Made by a program: the position numbers and the translations under genes
Part shown: positions 8,141 through 16,825 of the stretch, piece by piece
Position numbering within the stretch: the stretch's first letter is position 1
Layout: every line of letters starts with the position of its first letter
The notes under the pieces: generated by a model
Told to the model about the DNA's origin: nothing
The model's input: the letters and a program-made list of their open reading frames with translations, nothing else
Database searches by the model: none
Assembly (NCBI GenBank): GCA_021648365.1
Contig: JAKISY010000005.1
Coordinates: forward strand, 32,657-96,656
Direction: 5' to 3'
DNA from: Verrucomicrobiales bacterium
GTDB lineage: Bacteria > Verrucomicrobiota > Verrucomicrobiia > Verrucomicrobiales > DEV007
Length of the DNA: 64,000 nt

Positions 8141-9136
8141 AGCTTTTGCATCAAGAGCTGGGATTTCATCAAGGTCTGCAGAGTTTGCTCCGATCTCACG
8201 TAGTGGGTTTTTCCAGTATTGCCAAATAATACGCGGGAGATCAATCACGGAAACAGGCCGCACAGGTGTTGAGGGGGCGGGGGGAGGCAGTGGCATGTAT
8301 CTGCGGTAGGGGATGCCGGCTCGCTGATGATGGAGGGTGTGTTCGGCGGTTTCGTTGAGGGTTATTTTGTGCCAAAGCTGGTTGAGTAAACCTTGGCGTT
8401 GAGTATTGCGAGTGAGATGGACGCGAGTTGTATAATCGAGGTCAGGAGCGGTGATGCCTAGGTGTTCGAGGAATTGTAGTAGGCGTAGCGCAACGGCGAA
8501 GAGCCAGAGATGTAGCCCGTAGGCGAGGAAGGCATACCAGTAAGAATCACCATAAAATAGGCGGGAAAGGTATAAGAGGCCCGAACACATAACAATCCAG
8601 CCTGCAATAAAGAGTATGCTGGTGCGGCTGCTATAGTTTTTGTGTTTGTAAATTGCAGGTGCGACACGCACTTGCCAAGCGATGATGCCTAAAAACAATT
8701 CAAAAATGAGGGCTATGCGCGCGCGCAACTTGCTTCTGTGCTCCTTAGCAGGCCAAAATTCCAAGTCGTTGAAGGTGTGTATGTCTTTGTGGTGAGTGGC
8801 GTGGGCGATGCCGTAGAATTGTGGGCTTGAAATGAGATAAAAGGAGATGATCCAGAAAAAAGAACGGTTGTGGCGGGGTTTTTTAAAAAAGCCGTTGTGC
8901 CATGATTCATGATAAAAAAGACCGAGCTGGGTATTGACATGTAAGCCGATGGTGAGGGCATAAAGGATGCCTGCAAGAGGGCTGTATAGCCAAAATAACG
9001 GAGCTGTCAAAATGACGGCAGGCCAAGCTACTACGTAGAGTATCAGGAGTGTTTGCGAGTAGGTCGAACGGGCGTCGTGATAGGGATTTGGTTTCTGGCT
9101 AGAGGCTTCAGATGAGAAGTCTTCGTGTTCGATCAT
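8135..9136 (-). CDS. Membrane fatty-acid desaturase family protein
   Basis: Di-iron membrane enzyme expected to introduce a double bond or hydroxyl into lipid-bound acyl chains or carotenoid-like substrates. The three histidine clusters are visible: H76-ESW-H80, H112-AT-H115-H116 (with H120 beyond), and E265-HTL-H269-H270. Four hydrophobic stretches lie around 28-65, 92-112 and 155-215. Length 333 fits the FA_desaturase domain. There are no redox-partner genes beside it, so substrate and position specificity are unknown. It stands alone on the minus strand; the 120 bases upstream of its start carry its promoter. Confidence 0.82.
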   Translation of the reverse strand: MIEHEDFSSEASSQKPNPYHDARSTYSQTLLILYVVAWPAVILTAPLFWLYSPLAGILYALTIGLHVNTQLGLFYHESWHNGFFKKPRHNRSFFWIISFYLISSPQFYGIAHATHHKDIHTFNDLEFWPAKEHRSKLRARIALIFELFLGIIAWQVRVAPAIYKHKNYSSRTSILFIAGWIVMCSGLLYLSRLFYGDSYWYAFLAYGLHLWLFAVALRLLQFLEHLGITAPDLDYTTRVHLTRNTQRQGLLNQLWHKITLNETAEHTLHHQRAGIPYRRYMPLPPPAPSTPVRPVSVIDLPRIIWQYWKNPLREIGANSADLDEIPALDAKAS

Positions 9137-9328
9137 CCTTGAAGCTAGAGCAGCGTGTAGGGTAGGTCAATTTCAAAAACTTCTCGGAAATTGTTTTATT
9201 CTGTTAGAAACTTGTTCGTTTGTTGTGGATCCAAGTTATGCTGTTGCGGTTAATTCTTGCGAATGTGGAAACGTTTTTCACAAATTAGGGTAGCCAAAAG
9301 AAGGGAATTACTATTAGTTGGTAGAAGA

Positions 9329-10294
9329 ATGATGACAAAAAGAATTTTTTTGAGATTGAGTGTGGCGGTGTTGTTAGCTATGGGCATGATTTCTTGTGCT
9401 GAGAAATCGGAAAAATCGGGAGGGGAGGAAGCTGGTAAAGAAAAATCCAGTGCTAAAATCAAGGTGTTGATCATTGATGGGCAGAACAATCACAACTGGG
9501 TCGCGACGACTCCGTTGATGAAAGATTATTTGGAAAAGAGCGGTCGTTTTGAAGTGCAGGTGAGCACTTCGCCTCGGCCCGATGCCGATGAGGCTGCTTG
9601 GATGGCGTGGCGTCCAGCTTTTGCTAAATATGACGTGCTGTTGAATAACTTCAATAATGAGAAGGGGTCGCAGTGGCCGGATGAGGTGAAGCGTTCGTTT
9701 GAAAAGGCAATCGAGGGAGGGGTAGGGCTGGTGAATGTGCATGCGGCGAACAACGGGCACAAAGGGTGGGGCGAGTTTGAAAAGATGACGGGTTTGTTGT
9801 GGCGCAGCAAAGAGGAGGGCAAGCGTTATGTATTAGATGCTGATGGTAAAGACGAGTTTGTGCCTGTGGGGGAGGGGCCGGATGCGGGTCACGGACCGCA
9901 GCATGAATTCGAGGTGGTGACTCGCGATCAGGGGCACCCGATCACTAAGGGCATGCCTAAAGAGTGGAGACATTCCTTGGATGAGCTGTATCACGGTCAG
10001 CGTGGGCCTGCTGAAAATATGACGATCCTAGCGACTGCCTATTCTGCACCTGAGCAAAAAGGGACGGGAGCGAATGAGCCGATGCTGTGGTGGATTCCCT
10101 ATGGAAAAGGCCGTGTGGTGACTTGTCTGCTGGGGCATGTAGGAAGAGATGATACGGAGCAAATGTTGGGAATCAAGTGTGTGGGAACGATGAACATCAT
10201 CGAGCGCTCGTGTGAGTGGGCGGCGACGGGTGAGGTGACTTTGCCAGTAGCGAAGGATTTTCCTACTAAAGACGAAATTCGGCTGCTGAAGTGA
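9329..10294 (+). CDS. ThuA-domain lipoprotein
   Basis: Secreted protein of the ThuA-like, glutamine-amidotransferase-like fold, a family abundant in Verrucomicrobiota and Planctomycetota and often found with sugar oxidoreductases. The mature protein follows the lipobox MISC. The ThuA domain covers most of the chain: KVLIIDGQNNHNW opens it, GVGLVNVHAANNG and the late GKGRVVTCLLGHVG stretch are characteristic. Catalytic function is not established for the family. I chose ATG 9329 (or 9332) because a signal peptide follows directly. A TTG 24 codons earlier would place a basic non-signal stretch first. It is convergent with htrA, 12 bases apart. Confidence 0.82.
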   Translation: MMTKRIFLRLSVAVLLAMGMISCAEKSEKSGGEEAGKEKSSAKIKVLIIDGQNNHNWVATTPLMKDYLEKSGRFEVQVSTSPRPDADEAAWMAWRPAFAKYDVLLNNFNNEKGSQWPDEVKRSFEKAIEGGVGLVNVHAANNGHKGWGEFEKMTGLLWRSKEEGKRYVLDADGKDEFVPVGEGPDAGHGPQHEFEVVTRDQGHPITKGMPKEWRHSLDELYHGQRGPAENMTILATAYSAPEQKGTGANEPMLWWIPYGKGRVVTCLLGHVGRDDTEQMLGIKCVGTMNIIERSCEWAATGEVTLPVAKDFPTKDEIRLLK

Positions 10295-10306
10295 GTTGCG
10301 CTTGGC

Positions 10307-11896
10307 TTATTTTCCTGGATTGAGCACGGCGTAGAAAAGTGTGCCTTCACGGGCGAGAGTCATGACGGATTGCTGTTTGTCTGGCAGTGAGCCGAGTAGT
10401 TGGTAAAGTTCGTCGACGTTGCGAACGGTGTTGCGGTTGATACTGAGGATGAGGTCATTTTTACGCAGCCGTTTGGCGGCGGGTTTGGCGGGGTCCACTT
10501 GAGTGATCAGTACTGCGGAGGTTTGTTGTGCTAGGCCGTAGGCGGCACGTTCCTTGGGTAGTAGGTTGCGCACTTTGATGCCGAGTTCGGCGGTCAGGCT
10601 TTGTCCTGTGGCAGAGGTGTCGCCTCGCATGGTGATGGAGGTGTTGTCCGGTTTGGCAGAAATAGTGGCAGTTAACTTCACGATTTTGGCATCGCGTAAG
10701 ATTTCTAAAGTGAGTTGGGTCTGGGCATCTTTGCTGCGAATGGTGTTGATCAGATCGCTGGCTGATGCGCTGACTTTGCCGTTGATGGAGAGCAAGACAT
10801 CGCCGGGGCGCAGGCCTGCTGTGGCTGCTGGGGAATTGGGTTCGACTCGGGTGACGAGTCCGCCTTGGCTACGAGTCATGCCCACTTGACGGGCGATGTA
10901 GGGGGTGACTTGGGCAAGATCGACGCCAAGATAACCACGGATCAGGGGTTTTTTGTGAACGATGGCTTCGAAGACCTCTTGCACGTCGTTGGCTGGGATG
11001 GCAAGCCCGACGCCTTGCCAGACTTTGACATTTTGTTGTCCGGTGAAGAGGGCAACGTTGACGCCGATGACCTCGCCATGCACGTTGATGAGTGGGCCAC
11101 CTGAGTTACCAGGATTGATGACGGTATCCGTTTGCAAGTATTGGTTGGTGGCATCGCTTAGTTGACGCTGTTTGGCACTGATGATGCCCTTGGTGACGGT
11201 TTCACTGAGTCCAAAGGGGTTGCCTACTGCGAGCACCATTTCGCCGACTCGGGTTTGATTGGAATCTCCAAACTTCAACGCTGGGAAGGTTTTGTTTTCT
11301 GGGTCGATGATTTTCAGGATGGCGATATCGACGATGGCATCGGAGCCGATCCACTCGGCTTGGTAGGTTTGCCCTTGGTGGGTGGTGATGGAGATTTCAT
11401 CTACGCCTGCGACGACGTGATGATTGGTGATGACGTAGCCTTCTTTGGAGGTGATAAAGCCGGAACCTAGTCCTGGTTTGCGGTAGCGTTTGTGGCGTTG
11501 CACGTAGCCAAAAATACCTAGTGGGCCGTTTGGCACTAGCCGTCGCTGGTCCACGGTGGTGCTGGTATCGATGGAGACGACGGAGGGAACGACGGATGAT
11601 GCCAGTTGAGCCAGCAGGTGATTGACTTGAGCTAGCAGGTTGTTGTTAGTGCGGGCGGTGGTTGTTTTGGGCGGTGCGCTGGGTTGAGGGATGGGGAGAG
11701 TGGGGCTGGGTGGGGTTTTAGTATCCGGGATTAGGGGGCTAGAATGGGGGTTAGCGATATCTCCAGTCAGCGCACGTCCTTTGATCAGGTCGAGCAAGCC
11801 GTAGTGGTCGCGCTGGGTGAAGCCTAATGAGAAAATCACGATGGAAGTGACGAGGACGGCGATGAGGATGCTTAGCTGAAGGAGTGTGGAGCGCAT
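10307..11896 (-). CDS. HtrA/Deg-type periplasmic serine protease with two PDZ domains
   Basis: Envelope quality-control protease that degrades or refolds damaged exported proteins. An N-terminal membrane anchor (about 8-27) is followed by a Pro-rich linker and a trypsin-like domain (about 100-290) with the triad His160 (TNHHVV), Asp190 (IVDIAIL) and Ser265 (GNSGGPL). PDZ1 covers about 305-400 (VEPNSPAATAGLRPGDVLLSINGK), and a more degenerate PDZ2 about 425-520. The uncleaved anchor makes it more DegS/HtrA-like than DegP-like. It lies 20 bases downstream of a histidine-kinase-like gene on the same strand, so the two are probably co-transcribed. Confidence 0.93.
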   Translation of the reverse strand: MRSTLLQLSILIAVLVTSIVIFSLGFTQRDHYGLLDLIKGRALTGDIANPHSSPLIPDTKTPPSPTLPIPQPSAPPKTTTARTNNNLLAQVNHLLAQLASSVVPSVVSIDTSTTVDQRRLVPNGPLGIFGYVQRHKRYRKPGLGSGFITSKEGYVITNHHVVAGVDEISITTHQGQTYQAEWIGSDAIVDIAILKIIDPENKTFPALKFGDSNQTRVGEMVLAVGNPFGLSETVTKGIISAKQRQLSDATNQYLQTDTVINPGNSGGPLINVHGEVIGVNVALFTGQQNVKVWQGVGLAIPANDVQEVFEAIVHKKPLIRGYLGVDLAQVTPYIARQVGMTRSQGGLVTRVEPNSPAATAGLRPGDVLLSINGKVSASASDLINTIRSKDAQTQLTLEILRDAKIVKLTATISAKPDNTSITMRGDTSATGQSLTAELGIKVRNLLPKERAAYGLAQQTSAVLITQVDPAKPAAKRLRKNDLILSINRNTVRNVDELYQLLGSLPDKQQSVMTLAREGTLFYAVLNPGK

Positions 11897-11916
11897 TTGC
11901 AGATGAGGTGAGGGTT

Positions 11917-12705
11917 TTAGCTTGTGGGGGCTGTTTGCACACTGAGCCAGGCGGTGGTGGTGCCTTCGGATGAGCGTAATCCGAGTCGCATTCCCATTTG
12001 ACCAGCGAGCACTCCCGCTGTGGTGAGCCCGATGCCTTGGTGGCTATTGTCTTTGGTAGTGTAAAAGGGTTGGAAAATCTGAGGCAGCTTGTCGGCGGGG
12101 ATATCGGCACAGGTATTGCGGATGAAAATATCGACATGCTGGGTGTCATCGGGCGAGACGCTACCAGGCGCGAGGATGTCGATGACCACATCTGCCTGTT
12201 CGCTTCCGACACAGGCTTCGGCGGCATTTTTGACGAGTTCTCGGATGACGTCATTAAAGCGTCCGGTGTCACTTAGGACAGAAGGAAGGTTGGGAGCTTG
12301 GTTGATTTGTAGGGTGGCGCCTATTTGTTCGCACAGAGTTCGACAGCTTTGCTCTAAGTGGGGTAGCATCACTGCGATGTCACAGCTTTTGTTATCGACG
12401 GTGGCGCAGCCTCCTGCGGTGAGGATGATCTTAGCTAATTCCGACGATTGGGTGATGGCGTGGCGCATGTGATCGATGTTTTCGATCATTTCAGCATTGA
12501 GCCCTTCCTCCATCGATAAAAGCGTGGCGAAGCCTTGGATGACGCCAAGGGTGTTGTTATTTTTGTGAATCAGGCCTTGTAATAGGTTTTTATAAAAGGA
12601 TCGAGTGCTTGAGTCGTCGAGGATCAAGGCGTCGGCAAAGTGGAAGCCGTTGTCTGAGTTTGGCTGCTTGGGTTGATTTTCCATGGATGTATAGATAGAA
12701 GTCAT
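11917..12705 (-). CDS. Soluble histidine-kinase-like protein
   Basis: A 262-residue protein without membrane segments. A dimerisation/phosphoacceptor-like helix contains GLIHKNNNTLGVIQGFATLL with His47, an HKNNN form rather than the usual HELRTPL. An HATPase domain follows, with the N-box ELVKNAAEAC (Asn160), RNTCADIP in place of a standard DNGxGI G1 box, and GIGLTTAGVLAGQMG as the G2 box. The missing canonical DxGxG suggests altered ATP handling. No response regulator is adjacent; htrA follows after 20 bases. The start is chosen as ATG 12705, with ATG 12684 (MENQ) as the alternative. An earlier in-frame start would run across the divergent ybeY start. Confidence 0.7.
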   Translation of the reverse strand: MTSIYTSMENQPKQPNSDNGFHFADALILDDSSTRSFYKNLLQGLIHKNNNTLGVIQGFATLLSMEEGLNAEMIENIDHMRHAITQSSELAKIILTAGGCATVDNKSCDIAVMLPHLEQSCRTLCEQIGATLQINQAPNLPSVLSDTGRFNDVIRELVKNAAEACVGSEQADVVIDILAPGSVSPDDTQHVDIFIRNTCADIPADKLPQIFQPFYTTKDNSHQGIGLTTAGVLAGQMGMRLGLRSSEGTTTAWLSVQTAPTS

Positions 12706-12718
12706 ATAGGATGGAGAA

Positions 12719-13174
12719 ATGACGGCAGATAGCAAACCTGAACTTTTGATTTTTGAACATGGCGATTCTAAGGGGATCTGCAGTCGCCGGTTATTAGAGG
12801 GTGGGCGTTTGGCTTTGCCGAGTTGTTTGCAGGCGGTTGCAGTGCATCCGGGGGTGTTGGCGGATCTGGCTGAGGTGGAGGTCAATTTGGTCAGTGATGA
12901 GGTGATCGCTGGGGTTCACGATCAGTTCATGGGAGATGCCACGGCTACGGATGTGATCACTTTTCATCATGGAGAGATTTTTATCAGCGTCGATACGGCG
13001 GAGCGCGAAGGGGGGCGCTTCGGGCATGGGATACAAAAGGAGGCTTTGTTGTATTTGATTCATGGCTTGCTGCATCTCAACGGTCATGAGGATAAAGATC
13101 CGGATGAGCGAGAGGCGATGAAAAAGATACAAGAGGGGATTTTGGAGCTGGTGTGGGGTGAAATGTCGAGCTAG
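12719..13174 (+). CDS. ybeY: Endoribonuclease YbeY (16S rRNA maturation)
   Basis: Metal-dependent RNase needed for 16S rRNA 3' end maturation and ribosome quality control. Length 151 is typical. The diagnostic zinc motif reads HGLLHLNGHED with His115 and His119; the third canonical ligand at +10 is Asp125 here, with a His at +8 where Tyr is usual. Asp at the third position is, to my knowledge, found in some other lineages. The preceding TDVITFHHGEIFIS stretch is also family-typical (usually TDVLSFP). It is divergent from the kinase-like gene with a 13-base gap between the starts. Confidence 0.9.
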   Translation: MTADSKPELLIFEHGDSKGICSRRLLEGGRLALPSCLQAVAVHPGVLADLAEVEVNLVSDEVIAGVHDQFMGDATATDVITFHHGEIFISVDTAEREGGRFGHGIQKEALLYLIHGLLHLNGHEDKDPDEREAMKKIQEGILELVWGEMSS

Positions 13175-13305
13175 ATGGGTTGATCGTATCGTGAACAGGG
13201 TGGTGAAATTAAATTACGAATGATTACTTGGTGAACAGTTTTGCTTTCTCTAGTGTCTTCTTCTACACTGTCAATCCTAAGACTTTTTCATATTTCAGCA
13301 GCATC

Positions 13306-15213
13306 ATGTTCACAAATACCGCCATCAAAAAGAAAATTTCTAAACGAGTGCCATTTGGGCTTTTAGTAGCCATGTCTTTGTTTGTATCTTGTTCAGAAAA
13401 GGGGAAAGCTCCCGACGTCGAAACTTCGGCAAAAACTCAATTAGAACCTGCAACAAAGTCTTTAGCAATCTCTGAGATCTCTAACATGACTTTCGTCCTG
13501 CGGAATGATATCGGCGAGCCTCTGCTGACTCTTGAAGTGGACGAGAAGGCATCCGGTGGCAGCAAATTGGATTTGACCATTGAAGGGAAGAAGGCATCGC
13601 TCAATGTGAAAAGCTTCAAGCCAGCAGATAAAGCTACATGGTTAAATCATAGGCTAGCGGACTTCGTGCCGTTTAACTCTCAACCATCTTATCAAAACTT
13701 TGACGATGATGCCACTGCAGTGATCAATGCTCTGGGGATAGGGCTTAATGTCGGTCAGTCATGGGAGGGAATGCCCCCTAAGCATTTCATGCCAGGAGCT
13801 TACAGAAACGTATACACTACCCGCGAGTTATTCAGACGTATTAAAAAAGCTGGTTTTGATCATGTGCGCATCCCTGTGAACTTCTCAAACCATACAGCGA
13901 TCGTAGCCCCGTGGACTATTGATCCAGATTATCTTGATAGGTATTTTGCTAATGTGGATGAGGCCTTAGCGGAAGGACTGCTTGTCATTGTGGATAACCA
14001 TCATCACACGGGCTATCTTAACCAAGCAAAAGCTAAAAATCGCCGTGGTGGCAAGTTGCCTCGCGAAGAGCAAAAAATTCGTCAAGCGGCCATGGTGGCT
14101 CATGTAGCTAAAAGGCTCAATGACTATCCATTTGAAAAAGTATTATTTGAGCTGGAGAATGAGCCTAATGGAGCCTTCAACAAGGATTGGAATACTTACT
14201 GGCCGGGTATGTTGAAAGGCTGCAGAGCAGTGAACGCTAAGACGATATTCCTTATTGGTGGCACGCACTACAATAGCCCCGATAAGTTGGAAGCTATGCC
14301 CGAGATAATCGACCGTAGAACTGCTTTGATAGCACATGTCTATGAGCCGCATTCTTTCACGCACAACAATAAGCGAGGGGGAGCTCCTGTTTTATGGACT
14401 CCGGAAGCTAAAGAGGAAATGGAGAAAGCCTTTGATATAGTCGCGGCGCAAGTAGCTCTACGCGGAAAGCCCTGTGTTATCAGTGAAATTGGGGCGGGCG
14501 GCATCGTCAGTAACCATCACAGAAATATGTATGCCAGAGATGCCGCCAATGCCTGCATGAGTCGTGGACTGCCGCTTAGTTATTGGAATGCCTATGGGGA
14601 TTTTGGTATATTTCGCCCATCAGGGGACTTTGGCAAAGGTATCTCGGAGGCAATCACGGGTCGTGATAAGGCCGGTGACTACGCAATTCCACAAACCCCA
14701 GGTAGTAATGCGATTGCTTTGAGTAAGTGTCTCTTCGGGGCATACGCTGGTCCACTAGTTAGTGTTACACCTGTTACAATTTCTTTTAATGAAACCCCTG
14801 AATTGCAGTTCACAGACACGACAATCACAATCATGTCTGACCCTGTGAAGAATGCGCTGGTTCTGCCGTATGTATTGATGAAAGCAGGCAGATCTGATGC
14901 GCCTCGTGATGGTCGCAAGTTTAGAGTGACGATGGCTTCAACGAACAAAAAAACGACATTCAAGTTGAGTCTGACTGATATGCAGGCCCTCGTAAATATT
15001 CAAGGCTATATCCCTTTTCCTAAAGGCGCTGGTAAAACATCGAAGCCGAAGTGGGGGGATCACTCATCAGGCACTTATGAGTATGAGTGCTATAGTAAGC
15101 CTGAAGCTAAGAGTTACTTGAAATACACTGCTCCGTTAGGATTTGTCTGGGGGGCTTCGAATGTTAAACGTGGTGATGTTATCACTTTTAAAATCGAGTG
15201 GTTAGATGAGTGA
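13306..15213 (+). CDS. Glycoside hydrolase family 5-type (cellulase-like) lipoprotein
   Basis: Exported glycosidase, probably an endo-acting beta-glucanase or mannanase. A lipoprotein signal ends at Cys29 (LFVSC). An N-terminal region of about 100 residues has no recognised domain. The TIM-barrel follows (about 135-480), with HVRIPVN, the general acid/base Glu286 in ENEPNG and the likely nucleophile Glu394 in VISEIGAGG. After it comes a beta-rich C-terminal domain of about 140 residues ending in FKIEWLDE, possibly carbohydrate-binding. The start was set at ATG 13306, since the earlier TTG would place 26 residues before a normal signal peptide. A stand-alone gene: no sugar transporter or regulator is next to it. 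Confidence 0.8.
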   Translation: MFTNTAIKKKISKRVPFGLLVAMSLFVSCSEKGKAPDVETSAKTQLEPATKSLAISEISNMTFVLRNDIGEPLLTLEVDEKASGGSKLDLTIEGKKASLNVKSFKPADKATWLNHRLADFVPFNSQPSYQNFDDDATAVINALGIGLNVGQSWEGMPPKHFMPGAYRNVYTTRELFRRIKKAGFDHVRIPVNFSNHTAIVAPWTIDPDYLDRYFANVDEALAEGLLVIVDNHHHTGYLNQAKAKNRRGGKLPREEQKIRQAAMVAHVAKRLNDYPFEKVLFELENEPNGAFNKDWNTYWPGMLKGCRAVNAKTIFLIGGTHYNSPDKLEAMPEIIDRRTALIAHVYEPHSFTHNNKRGGAPVLWTPEAKEEMEKAFDIVAAQVALRGKPCVISEIGAGGIVSNHHRNMYARDAANACMSRGLPLSYWNAYGDFGIFRPSGDFGKGISEAITGRDKAGDYAIPQTPGSNAIALSKCLFGAYAGPLVSVTPVTISFNETPELQFTDTTITIMSDPVKNALVLPYVLMKAGRSDAPRDGRKFRVTMASTNKKTTFKLSLTDMQALVNIQGYIPFPKGAGKTSKPKWGDHSSGTYEYECYSKPEAKSYLKYTAPLGFVWGASNVKRGDVITFKIEWLDE

Positions 15214-15243
15214 TGCTAAATCTCCCCTTCTTCACAAAGCGCA

Positions 15244-16086
15244 TTATGGCTTGGGGGATTGCGCTTGTTGCAGGCTTTCATCGAGCCACTTTTTCTCGGT
15301 GGCGTTGAGTTGATCGGAAAGCAGTAGTTCTTTGCCGTCGGCTAGAACTTTGGCATGTTGTTTTGCGTTGCTGGAGATGGACCACTTGGCGGCGTGGGGC
15401 AAGGTGGTGTAGAGAGGGCTGCGTCCTGCTGGGATGCCTTCCAGTGTTTTTGGTGCGTCGGCGTAGCGAAACATTGCGATGATGCGGCGCAGAGCCTTGC
15501 GCTCTCCGGTGGCAAAATAGTAGCCCCACAATAAATCGAGGGTGGAGGGGGAGTCGAGTTTGAGTTTGAGGATTTTGGGTGGTTTTTTCCCAGCAAAAGC
15601 TTTGGGCAATTCTTTTTTTAACAGGGCGTTGCTCTCTTCGCTATCACACATCCATAGCGCCATGGTGATGAGCTCTTGATCTTTGGCTGGTAGCGTTTGA
15701 GTTTGTTGATACCACTGTTGAAGCTGTTGCGGGTTTTGGTGAAAGACTTGACTGAGAAAGCCGAGTAAGGGGGCGCGGGCGTTTGAATCTTGTAGAGTGC
15801 CTTCGTCGCTCCAGGCTTTGAGTTGGGCGATCAATTGATCTGGTCTGGGGTTGCGATAATAGAAAGTGAGCCAGTCATCGCCGTTGGCAGGCGTTTTTTG
15901 ATCAACTGCGTGCAGTGTGGCGAGGCTGAAATATAGGCTCAGACAGGTCAGTAATAGGCAGCACGGCAGTGCAAGTGTTGATAGGGCGGGATGGGTGCGT
16001 GTGAGGTGGCAGGAGTGAGAAGCTTGCATGATAGGTGTAAAGGGGTGTGTTGAGAGCAATAAAGGCTGGAAATAGAGCGATTGCAA
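15244..16086 (-). CDS. Exported hypothetical protein
   Basis: 280 residues with a hydrophobic segment near 38-62 (LALPCCLLLTCLSLYFSLATLHA) that reads as a signal sequence after a rather long N-terminus. A start further inside (for example the ATG at 16029, MQASH) would give a more usual signal peptide. The rest is helical and Gln/Leu/Ala-rich, possibly a helical-repeat fold. No catalytic motif is recognisable. Convergent with the glycosidase gene (30-base gap) and divergent from rpsN. Confidence 0.6.
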   Translation of the reverse strand: MQSLYFQPLLLSTHPFTPIMQASHSCHLTRTHPALSTLALPCCLLLTCLSLYFSLATLHAVDQKTPANGDDWLTFYYRNPRPDQLIAQLKAWSDEGTLQDSNARAPLLGFLSQVFHQNPQQLQQWYQQTQTLPAKDQELITMALWMCDSEESNALLKKELPKAFAGKKPPKILKLKLDSPSTLDLLWGYYFATGERKALRRIIAMFRYADAPKTLEGIPAGRSPLYTTLPHAAKWSISSNAKQHAKVLADGKELLLSDQLNATEKKWLDESLQQAQSPKP

Positions 16087-16177
16087 TGGTGAGCGATTCA
16101 GGAACTAGTTATTTTCCCGATGATTTAGAGTAAAATCCGCTTGCATAGTGCTGATTTTGGTTTAGAAAAAGGCAGAT

Positions 16178-16447
16178 ATGGCTAAAAAATGCTGGATAGA
16201 AAGGGACGCGCGTAAAAGACGCACTGTGGAGAAATACGCTAAGCTTCGTGAGGAGCTGAAAGCTAAAGGTGATTACGTGGGATTGTCCATGTTGCCGAGA
16301 GACGCGAGCAAGACCCGCACGACTAATCGTTGTAAGGTGACTGGACGTCGTCACGGATACCTTCGTCGATTCAAAATGTCGCGTATTTCCTTTCGGGAAA
16401 TGGCTTCTCATGGATTGATCCCTGGGGTGACCAAGTCCAGTTGGTAG
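16178..16447 (+). CDS. rpsN: 30S ribosomal protein S14
   Basis: Small-subunit protein S14 of 89 residues, the zinc-free long form: there is no CxxC pair, and the signature CKVTGRRHGYLRRFKMSRISFREMA is complete, ending in GVTKSSW. It stands outside the usual S10/spc operon position, as is common for this form in some phyla. Ribosome site AAAAAGGCAG precedes the ATG. It is followed by two overlapping hairpins before the next gene. Confidence 0.97.
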   Translation: MAKKCWIERDARKRRTVEKYAKLREELKAKGDYVGLSMLPRDASKTRTTNRCKVTGRRHGYLRRFKMSRISFREMASHGLIPGVTKSSW

Positions 16448-16459
16448 TTTGCTTTTTTA

Positions 16460-16521
16460 CTGATTCTTGGCATGGACATCTTGCCTAGAATCAGTTAGAA
16501 TCAGTTGCTAACAACTGATTC
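16460..16521. promoter_or_regulatory. Two adjacent, mutually competing hairpins after rpsN
   Basis: Hairpin 1: CTGATTCTTGGCA (16460-16472) pairs with TGCCTAGAATCAG (16482-16494), 12 of 13 positions. Hairpin 2: GAATCAGTTG (16498-16507) pairs perfectly with CAACTGATTC (16512-16521). Because AGAATCAG occurs in both, the first arm could pair with either copy. No U-tract follows, so a simple intrinsic terminator is unlikely; an attenuator or RNA-processing site is possible. Confidence 0.55.
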
Positions 16522-16573
16522 GAAAATGTGTTGCCAGATTAAGTGTGGTAATGCGATTTTCGCAGAAGCAGTC

Positions 16574-16825
16574 ATGCCTATCTACGAATACATCGCCATA
16601 GATCCCGATCAAGGGTGCCGAAGTTGTGCCCGAGGTTTCGAATTGCGCCGTCCAATCAGTCGTCCTGCTTTGGAGAAATGCCCTTTGTGTCGCAACCCGG
16701 TCAAAAAATTGATCACACAGGTCAATACGCCTAAGATCACCAAACCTCTTTCACTGAGTGATGCTAAAAGCGCGGGTTTCACCGTGTTGCAACGCCGGGA
16801 TAAAGGGGTTTATGAGAAATTATGA
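16574..16825 (+). CDS. FmdB-family zinc-ribbon protein
   Basis: Small (83 residues) putative regulatory protein with two Cys pairs: CRSC around 13-16 and CPLC about 20 residues later, forming a zinc ribbon after the family opening MPIYEYIA. The function of FmdB-like proteins is not settled. ATG 16574 is chosen because it gives the conserved N-terminus. An in-frame start 23 codons upstream would lie in the hairpin region. The stop overlaps the ATG of a tiny open frame (ATGA). Confidence 0.85.
   Translation: MPIYEYIAIDPDQGCRSCARGFELRRPISRPALEKCPLCRNPVKKLITQVNTPKITKPLSLSDAKSAGFTVLQRRDKGVYEKL

Noticed and set aside
13228..13305. TTG start for the glycosidase at 13228
   Set aside because: It would add 26 residues ahead of a normal lipoprotein signal peptide, so ATG 13306 is preferred.
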